Below, piece by piece: positions 1 through 8,000 of a DNA stretch of 13,175 nt. Source of the stretch: Gammaproteobacteria bacterium (lineage in GTDB: Bacteria > Pseudomonadota > Gammaproteobacteria > SZUA-21); NCBI GenBank assembly GCA_003233075.1, contig QIKQ01000060.1:1-13175 (forward strand). The letters run 5' to 3'. Both the position numbers and the translations under genes were made by a program. The notes under the pieces were generated by a model. It searched no databases. It was not told the DNA's origin and worked only from the letters and a program-made list of their open reading frames with translations. How positions within the stretch are numbered: the stretch's first letter is position 1; each line of letters starts with the position of its first letter.

Positions 1-68
1 GCTTCGAATGCGAAATTATCGGTCGTTTATTTTGTTTAGTGAATGCGACTATTAAACATCGAGATAAA

Positions 69-89
69 AAAGTTAACAGGACAGCAGTG
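69..89 (+). repeat. Dispersed copy of the 21-bp terminal repeat of the 9286-9605 element
   Basis: These 21 bases match the right terminal repeat at 9585-9605 with one difference. They match the reverse complement of the left terminal repeat at 9286-9306 with two differences. The similarity extends a little on both sides: GATAAAA lies just before, and an ATAA(AA)TTTAACT flank lies just after both this copy and the one at 9585. No partner in inverted orientation lies in bases 1-68. The copy is therefore either the right end of a related element that begins left of the window or a solitary remnant. Confidence 0.6.
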
Positions 90-124
90 ATAAAATTTAA
101 CTAAAAGCACGGTTAGTCGTACCC

Positions 125-145
125 ACCTGAGAATAAAAATCAGGT
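125..145. other. Small perfect inverted repeat upstream of the TraB/GumN gene
   Basis: ACCTGA (125-130) and TCAGGT (140-145) form a 6-bp stem with a 9-base AT-rich loop, about 100 bases before the downstream start codon. It could be an operator or a weak hairpin. No run of T follows it, so a terminator role is not supported. A TATACT hexamer overlaps its right arm at 145-150 and could be a -10 box, but no good -35 lies at the right distance. Confidence 0.25.
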
Positions 146-246
146 ATACTTATAGCAACAGGCAGTATATATAGACGTGATGATATTCAATCGTGCTTAT
201 TATTCTAAATTTACCTAAAATTAAATTGTAGATTAAGGAGGTAGTT

Positions 247-1302
247 ATGGGAAGAAAGAAACTCGCTCGTACGATGGTAATTGGATTTATATTTGCAGTT
301 TTAGTTTTTTTGCTAGTCCTGAATTTTTTTCAAGGCGACGTATCTGACACTACAAAGACGAACAATGCAGCGCCTTCAAAGCAATCATCGATAAAACTGG
401 ATAAGTCTCCAGCTTTGTCGGCAAGCAAGTCGGCAAAGTCAAGTTCATTAATTGTTATGCCGGCAAAGCCGGCTAAGGACGCTATTTCTTTTATCGAGCC
501 GACAAAATTTAAAACTGGTGTTTATTGGAAAATCGAAAAAGCAGGAGTTGAGCCCAGTTATTTACTTGGTACAATCCACGTTGATGACCCTCGGGTACTC
601 AAAATTTTAAAAACGATATCTGAAAATTTTAATAAAGCAAAAACATTGTGCACTGAAATAAAAATGGACTATGTTGCAAAAGTTAAATTTTCAATGGAAA
701 TGATCTACACCGACAAAAAGACCCTAAAGGGTGAAATTGGCGAGAAATTATATAATCGTATTTTAGCTGAGCTGAAACAAAAAAAAATACCAGTTGGCAA
801 TATTAATAAATTAAAGCCTTGGGCGGCTTGGGTATTATTAATAATGCCAATTCCTAAGAGTGAAGTATTGGATGAACGTTTGTTTCGTAACGCAATACTA
901 CAACAAAAAAACATTTGCGGACTAGAAGACATAGATGAGCACATAGGTGTATTCACTAAAACACCACTAAATCATCTAATAAAAATGATTGAGTTTTCTT
1001 TGGATAATTTGCCATTGATTGCAAAGCAAAGCAGTCAGCTGATAGATATTTATATTGAAAGAAATTTGGAAAAAATGTTCGCTCTAATGAAAAACTCTCC
1101 GATGGTTGACGATGAAGAATTAATAAATGATTATTTTTATCGTTTAGTAATTCGGCGTAATGTTATTATGGTTAATGCTATATTGCCTAGGCTAAAGCCG
1201 GGCAATGCTTTTTTTGCGGTAGGCGCTTTGCATTTACCGGGTAAGACGGGGATTTTACAATTACTCGAATCTAAAGGTTATAAGCTAAGTAAGTTATACT
1301 GA
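247..1302 (+). CDS. TraB/GumN family protein, membrane anchored
   Basis: This 351-residue protein has an N-terminal basic stretch (MGRKKLAR) followed by a hydrophobic segment at about residues 10-28. That suggests a signal anchor with the rest of the chain in the periplasm. A Ser/Lys/Pro-rich linker (about 35-80) leads into a TraB/GumN domain. The first family motif is LLGTIHVDDPR (GTIH at 108-111) and the last is VGALHLPG (326-332), near the C-terminus as usual. Family members are thought to be metal-dependent hydrolases of the Tiki/TraB clan, but no substrate is known for this one. The start is supported by a near-perfect Shine-Dalgarno, AAGGAGGT at 235-242, four bases before ATG. The gene converges on pyrC. 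Its TGA stop is completed by the MITE at 1301. Without the insert the same codon would read TAA, so the protein length is unchanged. Confidence 0.85.
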   Translation: MGRKKLARTMVIGFIFAVLVFLLVLNFFQGDVSDTTKTNNAAPSKQSSIKLDKSPALSASKSAKSSSLIVMPAKPAKDAISFIEPTKFKTGVYWKIEKAGVEPSYLLGTIHVDDPRVLKILKTISENFNKAKTLCTEIKMDYVAKVKFSMEMIYTDKKTLKGEIGEKLYNRILAELKQKKIPVGNINKLKPWAAWVLLIMPIPKSEVLDERLFRNAILQQKNICGLEDIDEHIGVFTKTPLNHLIKMIEFSLDNLPLIAKQSSQLIDIYIERNLEKMFALMKNSPMVDDEELINDYFYRLVIRRNVIMVNAILPRLKPGNAFFAVGALHLPGKTGILQLLESKGYKLSKLY

Positions 1303-1452
1303 GACCTTTGTACGAATGCTGCGAAGCCTGATTACTGCGTTAAAAGTCTCCTCAAAATGCGGGGTCACGTAGTGATGAACTGCGTGTAAACTACGCTTTT
1401 TCGTCGCCTTTTGCCTTGTTCTCTGACTTCTCGCTATCCGTGCAAAGGTCTC
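1301..1452. mobile_element. 152-bp MITE-like element between two convergent stop codons
   Basis: The ends are inverted repeats of about 26 bp (1301-1326 and 1427-1452, roughly 20 of 26 matching). Both begin GAGACCTTTG when read inward. The element is flanked by a direct repeat ATACT (1296-1300 and 1453-1457). The boundaries are ambiguous by one base: if the ends are read as TGAGACC, the element is 1300-1453 with a 3-bp TAC duplication. It holds no credible coding frame, so it would have to be mobilised by a transposase elsewhere. An internal inverted repeat, CGTAGT (1368-1373) with ACTACG (1390-1395), is also visible. Removing the element and one copy of the duplication gives AAGTTATACTAATTCTG, which ends both neighbouring genes cleanly. 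The parent insertion-sequence family was not identified. Confidence 0.8.
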
Positions 1453-2485
1453 ATACTAATTCTGTTCGCCAGTGGCAAGTTTTTCCAGCACGAAGAGGAA
1501 TGAGGTCCTGCTTCTCAATTAAGTAACTTTTTTCTACTTGAAAATCTTGTTTTACTAATCGAATTTTTTTCTCATTTAATTCTAAGCCGTAGAAATTCGC
1601 TCCATTCAAACTGGCGAATGCTTCAAGCTTATCTAATGAATTTTGATTATCAAAGGCTTCGGCATACAAGGCCATCGCAATTGGCGCGGAGTAGATACCT
1701 GCACAGCCACAACTACTTTCCTTGCTTAATTTAAAATGAGGTGCGCTGTCGGTGCCGAGAAAAAAACTTCTATTACCGCTACAGGCTGCTTCGACTATCG
1801 CTTGACGATGTTTTTCACGTTTCAAAATAGGTAAACAATAGTGATGCGGATTAATCCCGTCTCGAAAAAGTTCGTTTCGATTCATTAACATATGTTGAGG
1901 TGTAATGGTTGCGGCGATTTTACTTGAACTGGATTTAACAAATTGCGCTGCATCTTGAGTCGTGATGTGCTCAAACACTATACGTAGGCTTGGAAACTGA
2001 GTGACAAGCTTAATTAGGTGTTTATCGATAAATACTTTTTCTCGGTCAAAGACGTCAATGTCTGAATCAACTACCTCGCCATGAACTAATAGCGGGATAT
2101 CCAATTTTTCCATTTGTTCGATGAAGGGATAGACTTTCTCTAAATTCCGTACACCTGAGTCTGAATTTGTTGTAGCCCCTGCGGGATAATATTTAACTGC
2201 TTTCACTTCGGTCGATTTTGCAATTGCAGTTAATTCTTTGGCGTTGCTTGATTCGGTTAAATATAAAGTCATTAATGGTTCAAATATCGTATCACTGGCT
2301 AAGGCAGCTTTGATTTGTTGATAATAATGCTGTGCTTGCTTGACAGTAGTGATAGGCGTTTTGAGATTTGGCATAATAATAGCTCGGCCGAAAGTCTGAG
2401 CAGTGTGAGCGAGCACAGTTTTCATTAGTTCGCCGTCGCGTAGATGTAAATGCCAATCGTCAGGCTGAGTTATTTCGAGTTCCAC
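1451..2485 (-). CDS. pyrC: Dihydroorotase, class II (PyrC)
   Basis: Dihydroorotase catalyses the reversible cyclisation of N-carbamoyl-L-aspartate to dihydroorotate, the third step of de novo pyrimidine synthesis in the cytoplasm. The 344-residue length is close to E. coli PyrC (348). All binuclear zinc ligands are present: His12 and His14 in HLHLRDG, the carboxylated Lys98 in KAVKYYPAGATTNS, His135 in LLVHGEV, His173 in FEHITT, and Asp246 in LGTDSAPH. The start codon is GTG (2483-2485 on the complement). It is chosen because AGGA (complement of 2491-2494) lies five bases upstream and because HLHLRDG then sits at the usual distance from the N-terminus. The stop TGA uses two bases of the MITE; the uninterrupted ancestor would have ended in TAA at the same codon. 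The gene is monocistronic, convergent with the TraB/GumN gene and divergent from the pdh operon. Confidence 0.97.
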   Translation of the reverse strand: MELEITQPDDWHLHLRDGELMKTVLAHTAQTFGRAIIMPNLKTPITTVKQAQHYYQQIKAALASDTIFEPLMTLYLTESSNAKELTAIAKSTEVKAVKYYPAGATTNSDSGVRNLEKVYPFIEQMEKLDIPLLVHGEVVDSDIDVFDREKVFIDKHLIKLVTQFPSLRIVFEHITTQDAAQFVKSSSSKIAATITPQHMLMNRNELFRDGINPHHYCLPILKREKHRQAIVEAACSGNRSFFLGTDSAPHFKLSKESSCGCAGIYSAPIAMALYAEAFDNQNSLDKLEAFASLNGANFYGLELNEKKIRLVKQDFQVEKSYLIEKQDLIPLRAGKTCHWRTELV

Positions 2486-2850
2486 TTGATTCCTAGTAGT
2501 GTCTTTGTGCAGACGTATGATCCTGGCTTAATAGTATCATTAAATCAGGTTATTTTTGCTTCCTAAACGCTTGGAAACTCTACATTAAATAATTTTGATT
2601 GGCTACTTTAAGTTATTTTTAGCAATGTTTGAACCGAGTTTCATACTAAATCTAGGTTAAAAATATCAGCTGATTTAGCAAATGTAAGCAAAGTTTTCTA
2701 ATTTGCAGTTTAATATATGAGCTAAATTGGACAAATAATAATCGTTTTATAGCTACTTTGATTGATACCTAAATCAATAACTTTGATTTTCCTAAGTTAC
2801 TGTTTTTACAGGTTATAGATAACAATTTCCTTTTTTGAGATGGCTTTGTC

Positions 2851-2879
2851 TTGACCTTGTTAACTAAAACAAAGATCAT
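2851..2879 (+). promoter_or_regulatory. Candidate sigma70 promoter P1 of the pdh operon
   Basis: TTGACC (2851-2856) is separated by 17 bases from GATCAT (2874-2879), giving 5/6 and 4/6 matches to the -35 and -10 consensus. A transcript from here would have a leader of about 70 bases before pdhA. Consensus matching alone supports this. Confidence 0.35.
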
Positions 2880-2885
2880 AGCGGG

Positions 2886-2913
2886 TTTACCGCACTGGCG
2901 GTGAAAATATAAT
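2886..2913 (+). promoter_or_regulatory. Candidate sigma70 promoter P2 of the pdh operon with an internal inverted repeat
   Basis: TTTACC (2886-2891) is followed after 16 bases by a perfect TATAAT (2908-2913). This would start transcription near 2920, with a leader of about 35-40 bases. ACCGC (2889-2893) and GCGGT (2898-2902) form a perfect inverted repeat around ACTG. It overlaps the -35 box and spacer, which is where a repressor would block RNA polymerase. The GC-rich repeat stands out in an AT-rich region. No regulator gene is nearby. Confidence 0.45.
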
Positions 2914-2956
2914 CGATTACAATTACTTAAATCACAGTTTTGATTGGATATTACCC

Positions 2957-3988
2957 ATGAATGCTAAAGTACAAGCAAGCAAAAAGCTCAGCTTAGAGCA
3001 AAAGAAACGGCTTCTTGAAGAAATGTTATTTGCGCGTCGTTTTGAAGAGCGCTGCTATGAAGCTTATGTTGAACGTAAAATAGGTGGATTTTTACATCTC
3101 TATTCGGGTGAAGAAGCCTGTGCTCACGGTGTAATAGAAGCAGCTAACCCTGGATCAGATTATGTTCTAACGAGTTATCGTGATCATGTTCATGCGATCA
3201 AATGCGGTGTTGATCCAAAAGCAGTCATGGCAGAGTTATATGCCAAAGTAACCGGATGCTGCAAAGGCTTGGGTGGTTCGATGCACATTTTTGGTGTAGA
3301 GAATCGTTTTATGGGTGGTTATGCCTTGGTCGGTGGTCCATTCCCCTTAGCTGCTGGGATTGCTAAAGGTATTCAGATGAAAAAGGGCAAAGAAATTTGC
3401 ATTTGCTTTTTAGGTGATGCGGCGAATAACCAAGGTACATTTCATGAATCACTGAATATGGCCAAATTGTGGAACTTACCAGTATTGTATGTTTGTGAAA
3501 ATAATTTGTACGGTATCGGCACTAGAATTGATCGCTCAACTGCTGTGGTAGATCAATATAAACGTGTATCGGCTTATAACATACCTTCAACTCAGGTTGA
3601 TGGCCAAGATGTAGAAATAGTGTATGAAGCGGCGGTCGAAGCAGTCGAGCATGTACGTTCTGGCAAGGGGCCCTATTTTTTAGAGCTAATGACTTATCGA
3701 TATCGCGGTCATTCAATGTCAGATTCAAATGCGTATCGACCTAAGAGCGAAGAACGAATTTGGAGTGATCGAGATCCAATTATTATGTTGCGCGATCGCT
3801 TAGTAGAAGCAAAAGAAATGACAATTGAAGATTATAAAAAAATGGATAACCAGATATTAGATCAAATTGAAAGTGAAGTTATTAAGTTTGCAGAGGAATC
3901 TCCTGAGCCACCACTCGAAATGTTGGAAAAGTACGTGCTTGTAGAAAATGATCCGTGGGTTAAAGGCGGACGTGGGGGAGTAAACTAA
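2957..3988 (+). CDS. pdhA: Pyruvate dehydrogenase E1 component, alpha subunit
   Basis: PdhA pairs with PdhB in the heterotetrameric, thiamine-diphosphate-dependent E1, which decarboxylates pyruvate and reductively acetylates the lipoyl groups of E2. Visible signatures in the 343 residues are SYRDHVHA (73-80), TGCCKGLGGSMH (99-110), the thiamine-diphosphate/magnesium motif GDAANNQG (153-160) ending at ENN (181-183), and the conserved loop YRYRGHSMSD (247-256). The usual GDG of the cofactor motif reads GDA here. The YRDHVHA and GCC.G.GGSMH stretches resemble cyanobacterial and plastid E1 alpha. This is the first gene of the operon. Its stop overlaps the pdhB start by one base (TAATG). The Shine-Dalgarno is weak (GGAT before ATTACCC). 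A related 2-oxoacid or acetoin dehydrogenase E1 alpha cannot be fully excluded, but the pyruvate enzyme fits best. Confidence 0.92.
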   Translation: MNAKVQASKKLSLEQKKRLLEEMLFARRFEERCYEAYVERKIGGFLHLYSGEEACAHGVIEAANPGSDYVLTSYRDHVHAIKCGVDPKAVMAELYAKVTGCCKGLGGSMHIFGVENRFMGGYALVGGPFPLAAGIAKGIQMKKGKEICICFLGDAANNQGTFHESLNMAKLWNLPVLYVCENNLYGIGTRIDRSTAVVDQYKRVSAYNIPSTQVDGQDVEIVYEAAVEAVEHVRSGKGPYFLELMTYRYRGHSMSDSNAYRPKSEERIWSDRDPIIMLRDRLVEAKEMTIEDYKKMDNQILDQIESEVIKFAEESPEPPLEMLEKYVLVENDPWVKGGRGGVN

Positions 3989-4971
3989 TGCCACAAGAAA
4001 TTATGTTTTGGGAAGCGCTTGTTCGAGCGCAGGATGAAGAAATGACGAACGACCCATTGGTTTTTTGTATGGGTGAAGACATTGGCGTAGTGGGCGGAAC
4101 TTATAAGGCAACGACTGGTTTATATGATAAGTATGGTCCTGAGCGAGTCATGGATACACCCATTTCCGAAAATGGCTATACCGGTTTAGGAATAGGTGCG
4201 TCTTATCTTGGTTGTAGACCAATTATTGAAATTATGTCGGTTAACTTTGCATGGCTTGCCATGGATCAAATTTTTAATACTGCTGCCAAGGCGCATTATA
4301 TGTCGGGCGGACAATTAAAAGCACCCGTTGTTATTCGTTCACCTGGCGGCACTGCACATCAATTAGGCGCCCAACATTCAGCTCGAATGGAAAAGGTATT
4401 TATGGGCGTAGCAGGATTGCGCGTGGTGACACCTTCGAATCCTAAACAAGTTTACGGTATGCTAAAATCTGCCGTGCGTTGTGACGACCCGGTTTTTATT
4501 TATGAACATGAATTAATGTATAACATGAAAGGCGCCGTTCCAGAGGATGAATTTTTTCATCCACTCGAAGGTTCCGAAGTGACTCGCCGCGGGAAAGACG
4601 TGACCTTGTTTGCTTATAATATTTCGGTGCATTGGTGTTTACAAGCGGCAGAAATTCTCGCCAGTCAATATCAAATTGATGCAGAAATTGTTGATTTATA
4701 CACTCTAAGTCCGCTAGATCGTAAAGGCATAATCGAGTCCGTGAGTAAAACTCATCGTGCGTTGATTATCGAAGAAGCGGAACCGGCGGTAGGGGTAGGC
4801 GCAGAAGTGATGGCAATTATTAATGAAGAATGTTTTTATGAACTAGATGCTGCGCCGGTACGCGTGTCAGCGGTAAATGTACCCATTCCTTATAATCACT
4901 CGCTTGAAAAAGCGGCTATACCGAATGCTAATGATGTGGTTAAGGCTGTGCTTAAAATGTTTGGCCGCTAG
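3988..4971 (+). CDS. pdhB: Pyruvate dehydrogenase E1 component, beta subunit
   Basis: This is the second half of E1. The 327 residues match the usual length of about 325. The transketolase-type pyrimidine-binding domain carries the cofactor-activating Glu61 in PISENGYTG. The GGTAHQLGAQHS segment (120-131) contains the conserved active-site His130. The C-terminal transketolase domain follows, with IIEEAEPAVGVGAEV near residues 256-270. The start codon overlaps the pdhA stop as TAATG, and GGGGGAG (3974-3980) lies seven bases upstream, so translation is coupled and well supported. Equal production of the two subunits is the expected result. The next gene follows after 65 bases without a terminator, which places it in the same transcript. 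Confidence 0.94.
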   Translation: MPQEIMFWEALVRAQDEEMTNDPLVFCMGEDIGVVGGTYKATTGLYDKYGPERVMDTPISENGYTGLGIGASYLGCRPIIEIMSVNFAWLAMDQIFNTAAKAHYMSGGQLKAPVVIRSPGGTAHQLGAQHSARMEKVFMGVAGLRVVTPSNPKQVYGMLKSAVRCDDPVFIYEHELMYNMKGAVPEDEFFHPLEGSEVTRRGKDVTLFAYNISVHWCLQAAEILASQYQIDAEIVDLYTLSPLDRKGIIESVSKTHRALIIEEAEPAVGVGAEVMAIINEECFYELDAAPVRVSAVNVPIPYNHSLEKAAIPNANDVVKAVLKMFGR

Positions 4972-5036
4972 GTTTTTACAAAGAGCTTAATACGAGTAGT
5001 CCACAGTTCAGTATGTGAAAAAGAATCGAGATTAAA

Positions 5037-8000
5037 ATGTCTGAAAACAGTAAAACAGATCCTTATTTAGTTAAAATGCCGCAACTCTCAGATACTATGA
5101 CAGAAGGCATTTTAGTCAGTTGGGAAAAAGAAATTGGCGCAAGTGTATCGCGTGGCGATATCGTCGCTACCGTTGAAACAGATAAGGCCATTATGGATGT
5201 GGAAGTATTTCGTGATGGTTTTCTTTCAGGACCTATGGTTGAGATAGGCGATACTGTTGCCGTCGGTGGCACAATTGCAACTATTGTTGCTGATGAGTCT
5301 GCGATTACGAACAATCAAGCGAGTAGTGCTTTAAGTGTCGAAACGGGTTCAGAAAGTAATGTCACTGAATTAGCAAGTGAACCTTTAGTAACTGATTCGG
5401 GCAGCGTAAATTCGAGTGACAACGATGTCATAGCTCCAGAGGGGGTGGTGACGATGGTTAAAATGCCGCAGCTGTCCGATACGATGACTGAGGGCGTGGT
5501 GGTAAGCTGGGAAAAATCAATTGGTGATCAAATTAAACGTGGCGATATAGTCGCGCAAGTTGAAACTGACAAAGCCATCATGGATGTCGAAGTTTTCAAA
5601 GATGGATATTTGTCTGGTCCACAAGCGCAAGCAGATAGTGTGGTGCTGGTAGGTGGGCTTATGGCTTACCTAGTTGAATCAGCTGAAAACGTAATTGATC
5701 AAGCCGCAAGTTCAAATTCAAATGTTAGCCCTAAAGCAAGTTCGACTTCGAGTGTAGGAAGTCAAGTCGCGGCTAGTAGTTCGAGTGCTACTGCAGCAAT
5801 TTCGCCGAGTAGTTCTTCACAACCGGTCAAACGGCCGTCGGGTAAACACGTTAGCCCTTATGCTTTAAAATTAGCAGGGCAAATGAATATTGATATTCAT
5901 CAAGTCAGTGGCACTGGCCCTGGTGGTGCGATCACTTCTAAAGATGTACGTGATGGACAGCAACAAACGCGCGCCACTGTGCATGCAGGATATGAAACCC
6001 CCGTTCCAGGTGACGGACGGCCAATGAGTGGCATGGAGCGAGCGGTGAGTCATTCGATGGCTTCATCGCTCACGATGCCAACATTTAATGTGACAGTGAA
6101 CGCCAAACCAGACGCCCTCATTAAAGCGTCAAAAGCCAAAGGTGTTTCAGTGACTGTTGCAATTGCCAAGGCGTGTGCTTTGGCGATGGCAAAACATCCA
6201 GTAATGAATTGGGCTTATCAGCCAACTGATAAAATTGTTGAGCGTTCGAATGTGGATGTCGGCATGGCCGTGGCTGCAGACGGTGGTGGTTTAGTCGTGC
6301 CTATTTTAAGAAACTGCGAATCTGAATCACTCGAGTCTTTAAATACGAGTTGGAAAGATTTAGTTGGCCGTGCGCGTAAGCGCCGATTGAAACCAGAGGA
6401 ATACGCTAACCCAACCTTTATGGTTTCCAATATGGGTATGTTGGGCGTGACTTATTTTGATGCTATTCCAACACCGGGTACAGCAGCAATTTTGGCGATC
6501 TCATCAGCGGGTGCTGAAGGCATGCCTTTGACGATTACCGCGGATCATCGTGTTGCCAATGGCGCTGAAGTGGCAATGTACCTCAATACATTAAAAGCAT
6601 TGATACAAGAGCCAGACAATTGGATTGGGCCAACGGGTCCGGCCATTCCCGCAGGCAAATGGGATTATGATGTCGTTGTTATCGGTGGCGGACCTGGAGG
6701 CGAAGATTGTGCACGTGATCTAGCGGCGCATGGCGTCAAAGTGGCACTAGTTAATGATTCTCCTTTTCCGGGCGGCGAATGTTTATGGCGCGGATGTATT
6801 CCATCCAAAGCTTGGCGTGCGGCAGCTGACCGGATTAAAGATCGGGCGAATGATGCGCGGCTAGGTGTTGAAGGAACGAATGAGGCGACATTAAATTGGA
6901 AGGCATTAGAAAAAACTCGACGTGGTGTATTAGAAACACGTGGCGAATTAGCCTTAAAAACAGATAAAGGCGTAAAAATAAAAGTATTGCACGGTTATGC
7001 GAAATTCGTTAATGATCATACCATTTTTGTTGACCAATCAAATTTGCAAAAAGACCCACATCATCGATCAGGACCAGGTTCAGAAAAATCAAGTAAAACA
7101 AAAAAAGGTGAAACAATCAGTTTTGGCTGTTCAGTGATTGCAACTGGAGCTCCACCTTTTGTGCCACCTATCCCAGGCGTTGATGAAGGCCTAGGTAATG
7201 GCTCGGTATTAACATCCGATACAGTTTGGTTTTTAGATGAAGCGCCTAGACGTTTGGGAGTGATTGGTGGTGGTGCCATTGGTTTAGAGATGGCGCAAAT
7301 CTTTCAAGACTTTGGTGCCAAGGTGACTTTGCTCGAAGCGCAAGATCGAATATTGGCAGAAGTTGAAACTGAGATAGCCACACATCTAACTAAAATACTA
7401 AATGAAGAGCCACGTTTAACTATTCATACGAAGGCAATGGTCAAATCAATTAAAGGTGAGCCGGGCAATGTTAAAGTGGCTTATCAAGATGAAGAAGGTA
7501 AGCAACGAAGCTTTAGCTGTGACTATTTAATATTAGCCACAGGTAAAAGACCGCACCTTGATCCACTCGATTTAGACAAAGCCGGTGTCGCTGTCGATAA
7601 GGGCGTGATTACAGCCAATACACGTAGCAAAACTAGTGTGCCGCATATTTTTGCGGTGGGTGATGTGGTTGGTGGCTTAATGCTGGCGCACACGGCCGGT
7701 CAACAAGGTCGAGTAGCGGCCTCTTCAATACTCGGCGAAAACCTAGTTTATAATCAGGATAAAGATTCAGGTGTTATCTTTTCGCGACCTCAAGCAGCCT
7801 TTGTAGGCTTGTCTCTCGAGCAAGCAAAAACCAAAGGTTTTGATGCAGTCGAAGTTAAAATGCCGATGAGCATTGATGCTAAAGCTATGATTACTAACGA
7901 AACCCACGGCATGATAAAAATCGTTGCCGATAAGCAATCACACAAAATTATTGGCGTTCATTTCCTTGCAGATCATGCCGATACTCTGATAGGGCAAGGT

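Larger units (their letters stand above)
2486..2956. other. AT-rich divergent intergenic region between pyrC and pdhA
   Basis: There is no credible coding frame in these 471 bases. Several small symmetric elements are visible. ATCAGCTGAT at 2665-2674 is a perfect 10-bp palindrome. CTAAATC (2646-2652) can pair with GATTTAG (2672-2678), and ATTTAGC (2673-2679) can alternatively pair with GCTAAAT (2721-2727). A 9-bp direct repeat ACTTTGATT occurs at 2755-2763 and 2780-2788. In such AT-rich DNA these may be chance or regulator-binding sites. Candidate pdh promoters lie at its right end. No pyrC promoter could be picked with confidence on the other strand. Confidence 0.5.

Noticed and set aside
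2646..2727. Mutually exclusive hairpins suggesting a riboswitch or attenuator
   Set aside because: The stems are only 7 bp in very AT-rich DNA, there is no T-run, and the stretch lies upstream of both candidate pdh promoters, so it would not be transcribed with pdhA.
2889..2905. CACTGGCGGTGA resembles a phage lambda operator half
   Set aside because: There are no phage genes nearby, and the symmetry here (ACCGC/GCGGT) differs from the lambda operator, so the likeness is taken as chance.
6627..6663. Possibility that E2 and E3 are separate genes with a missed stop and start
   Set aside because: The frame is continuous. No stop, Shine-Dalgarno or in-frame ATG or GTG lies between the end of the E2 domain and the FAD motif; the ATG seen near 6659 is out of frame.
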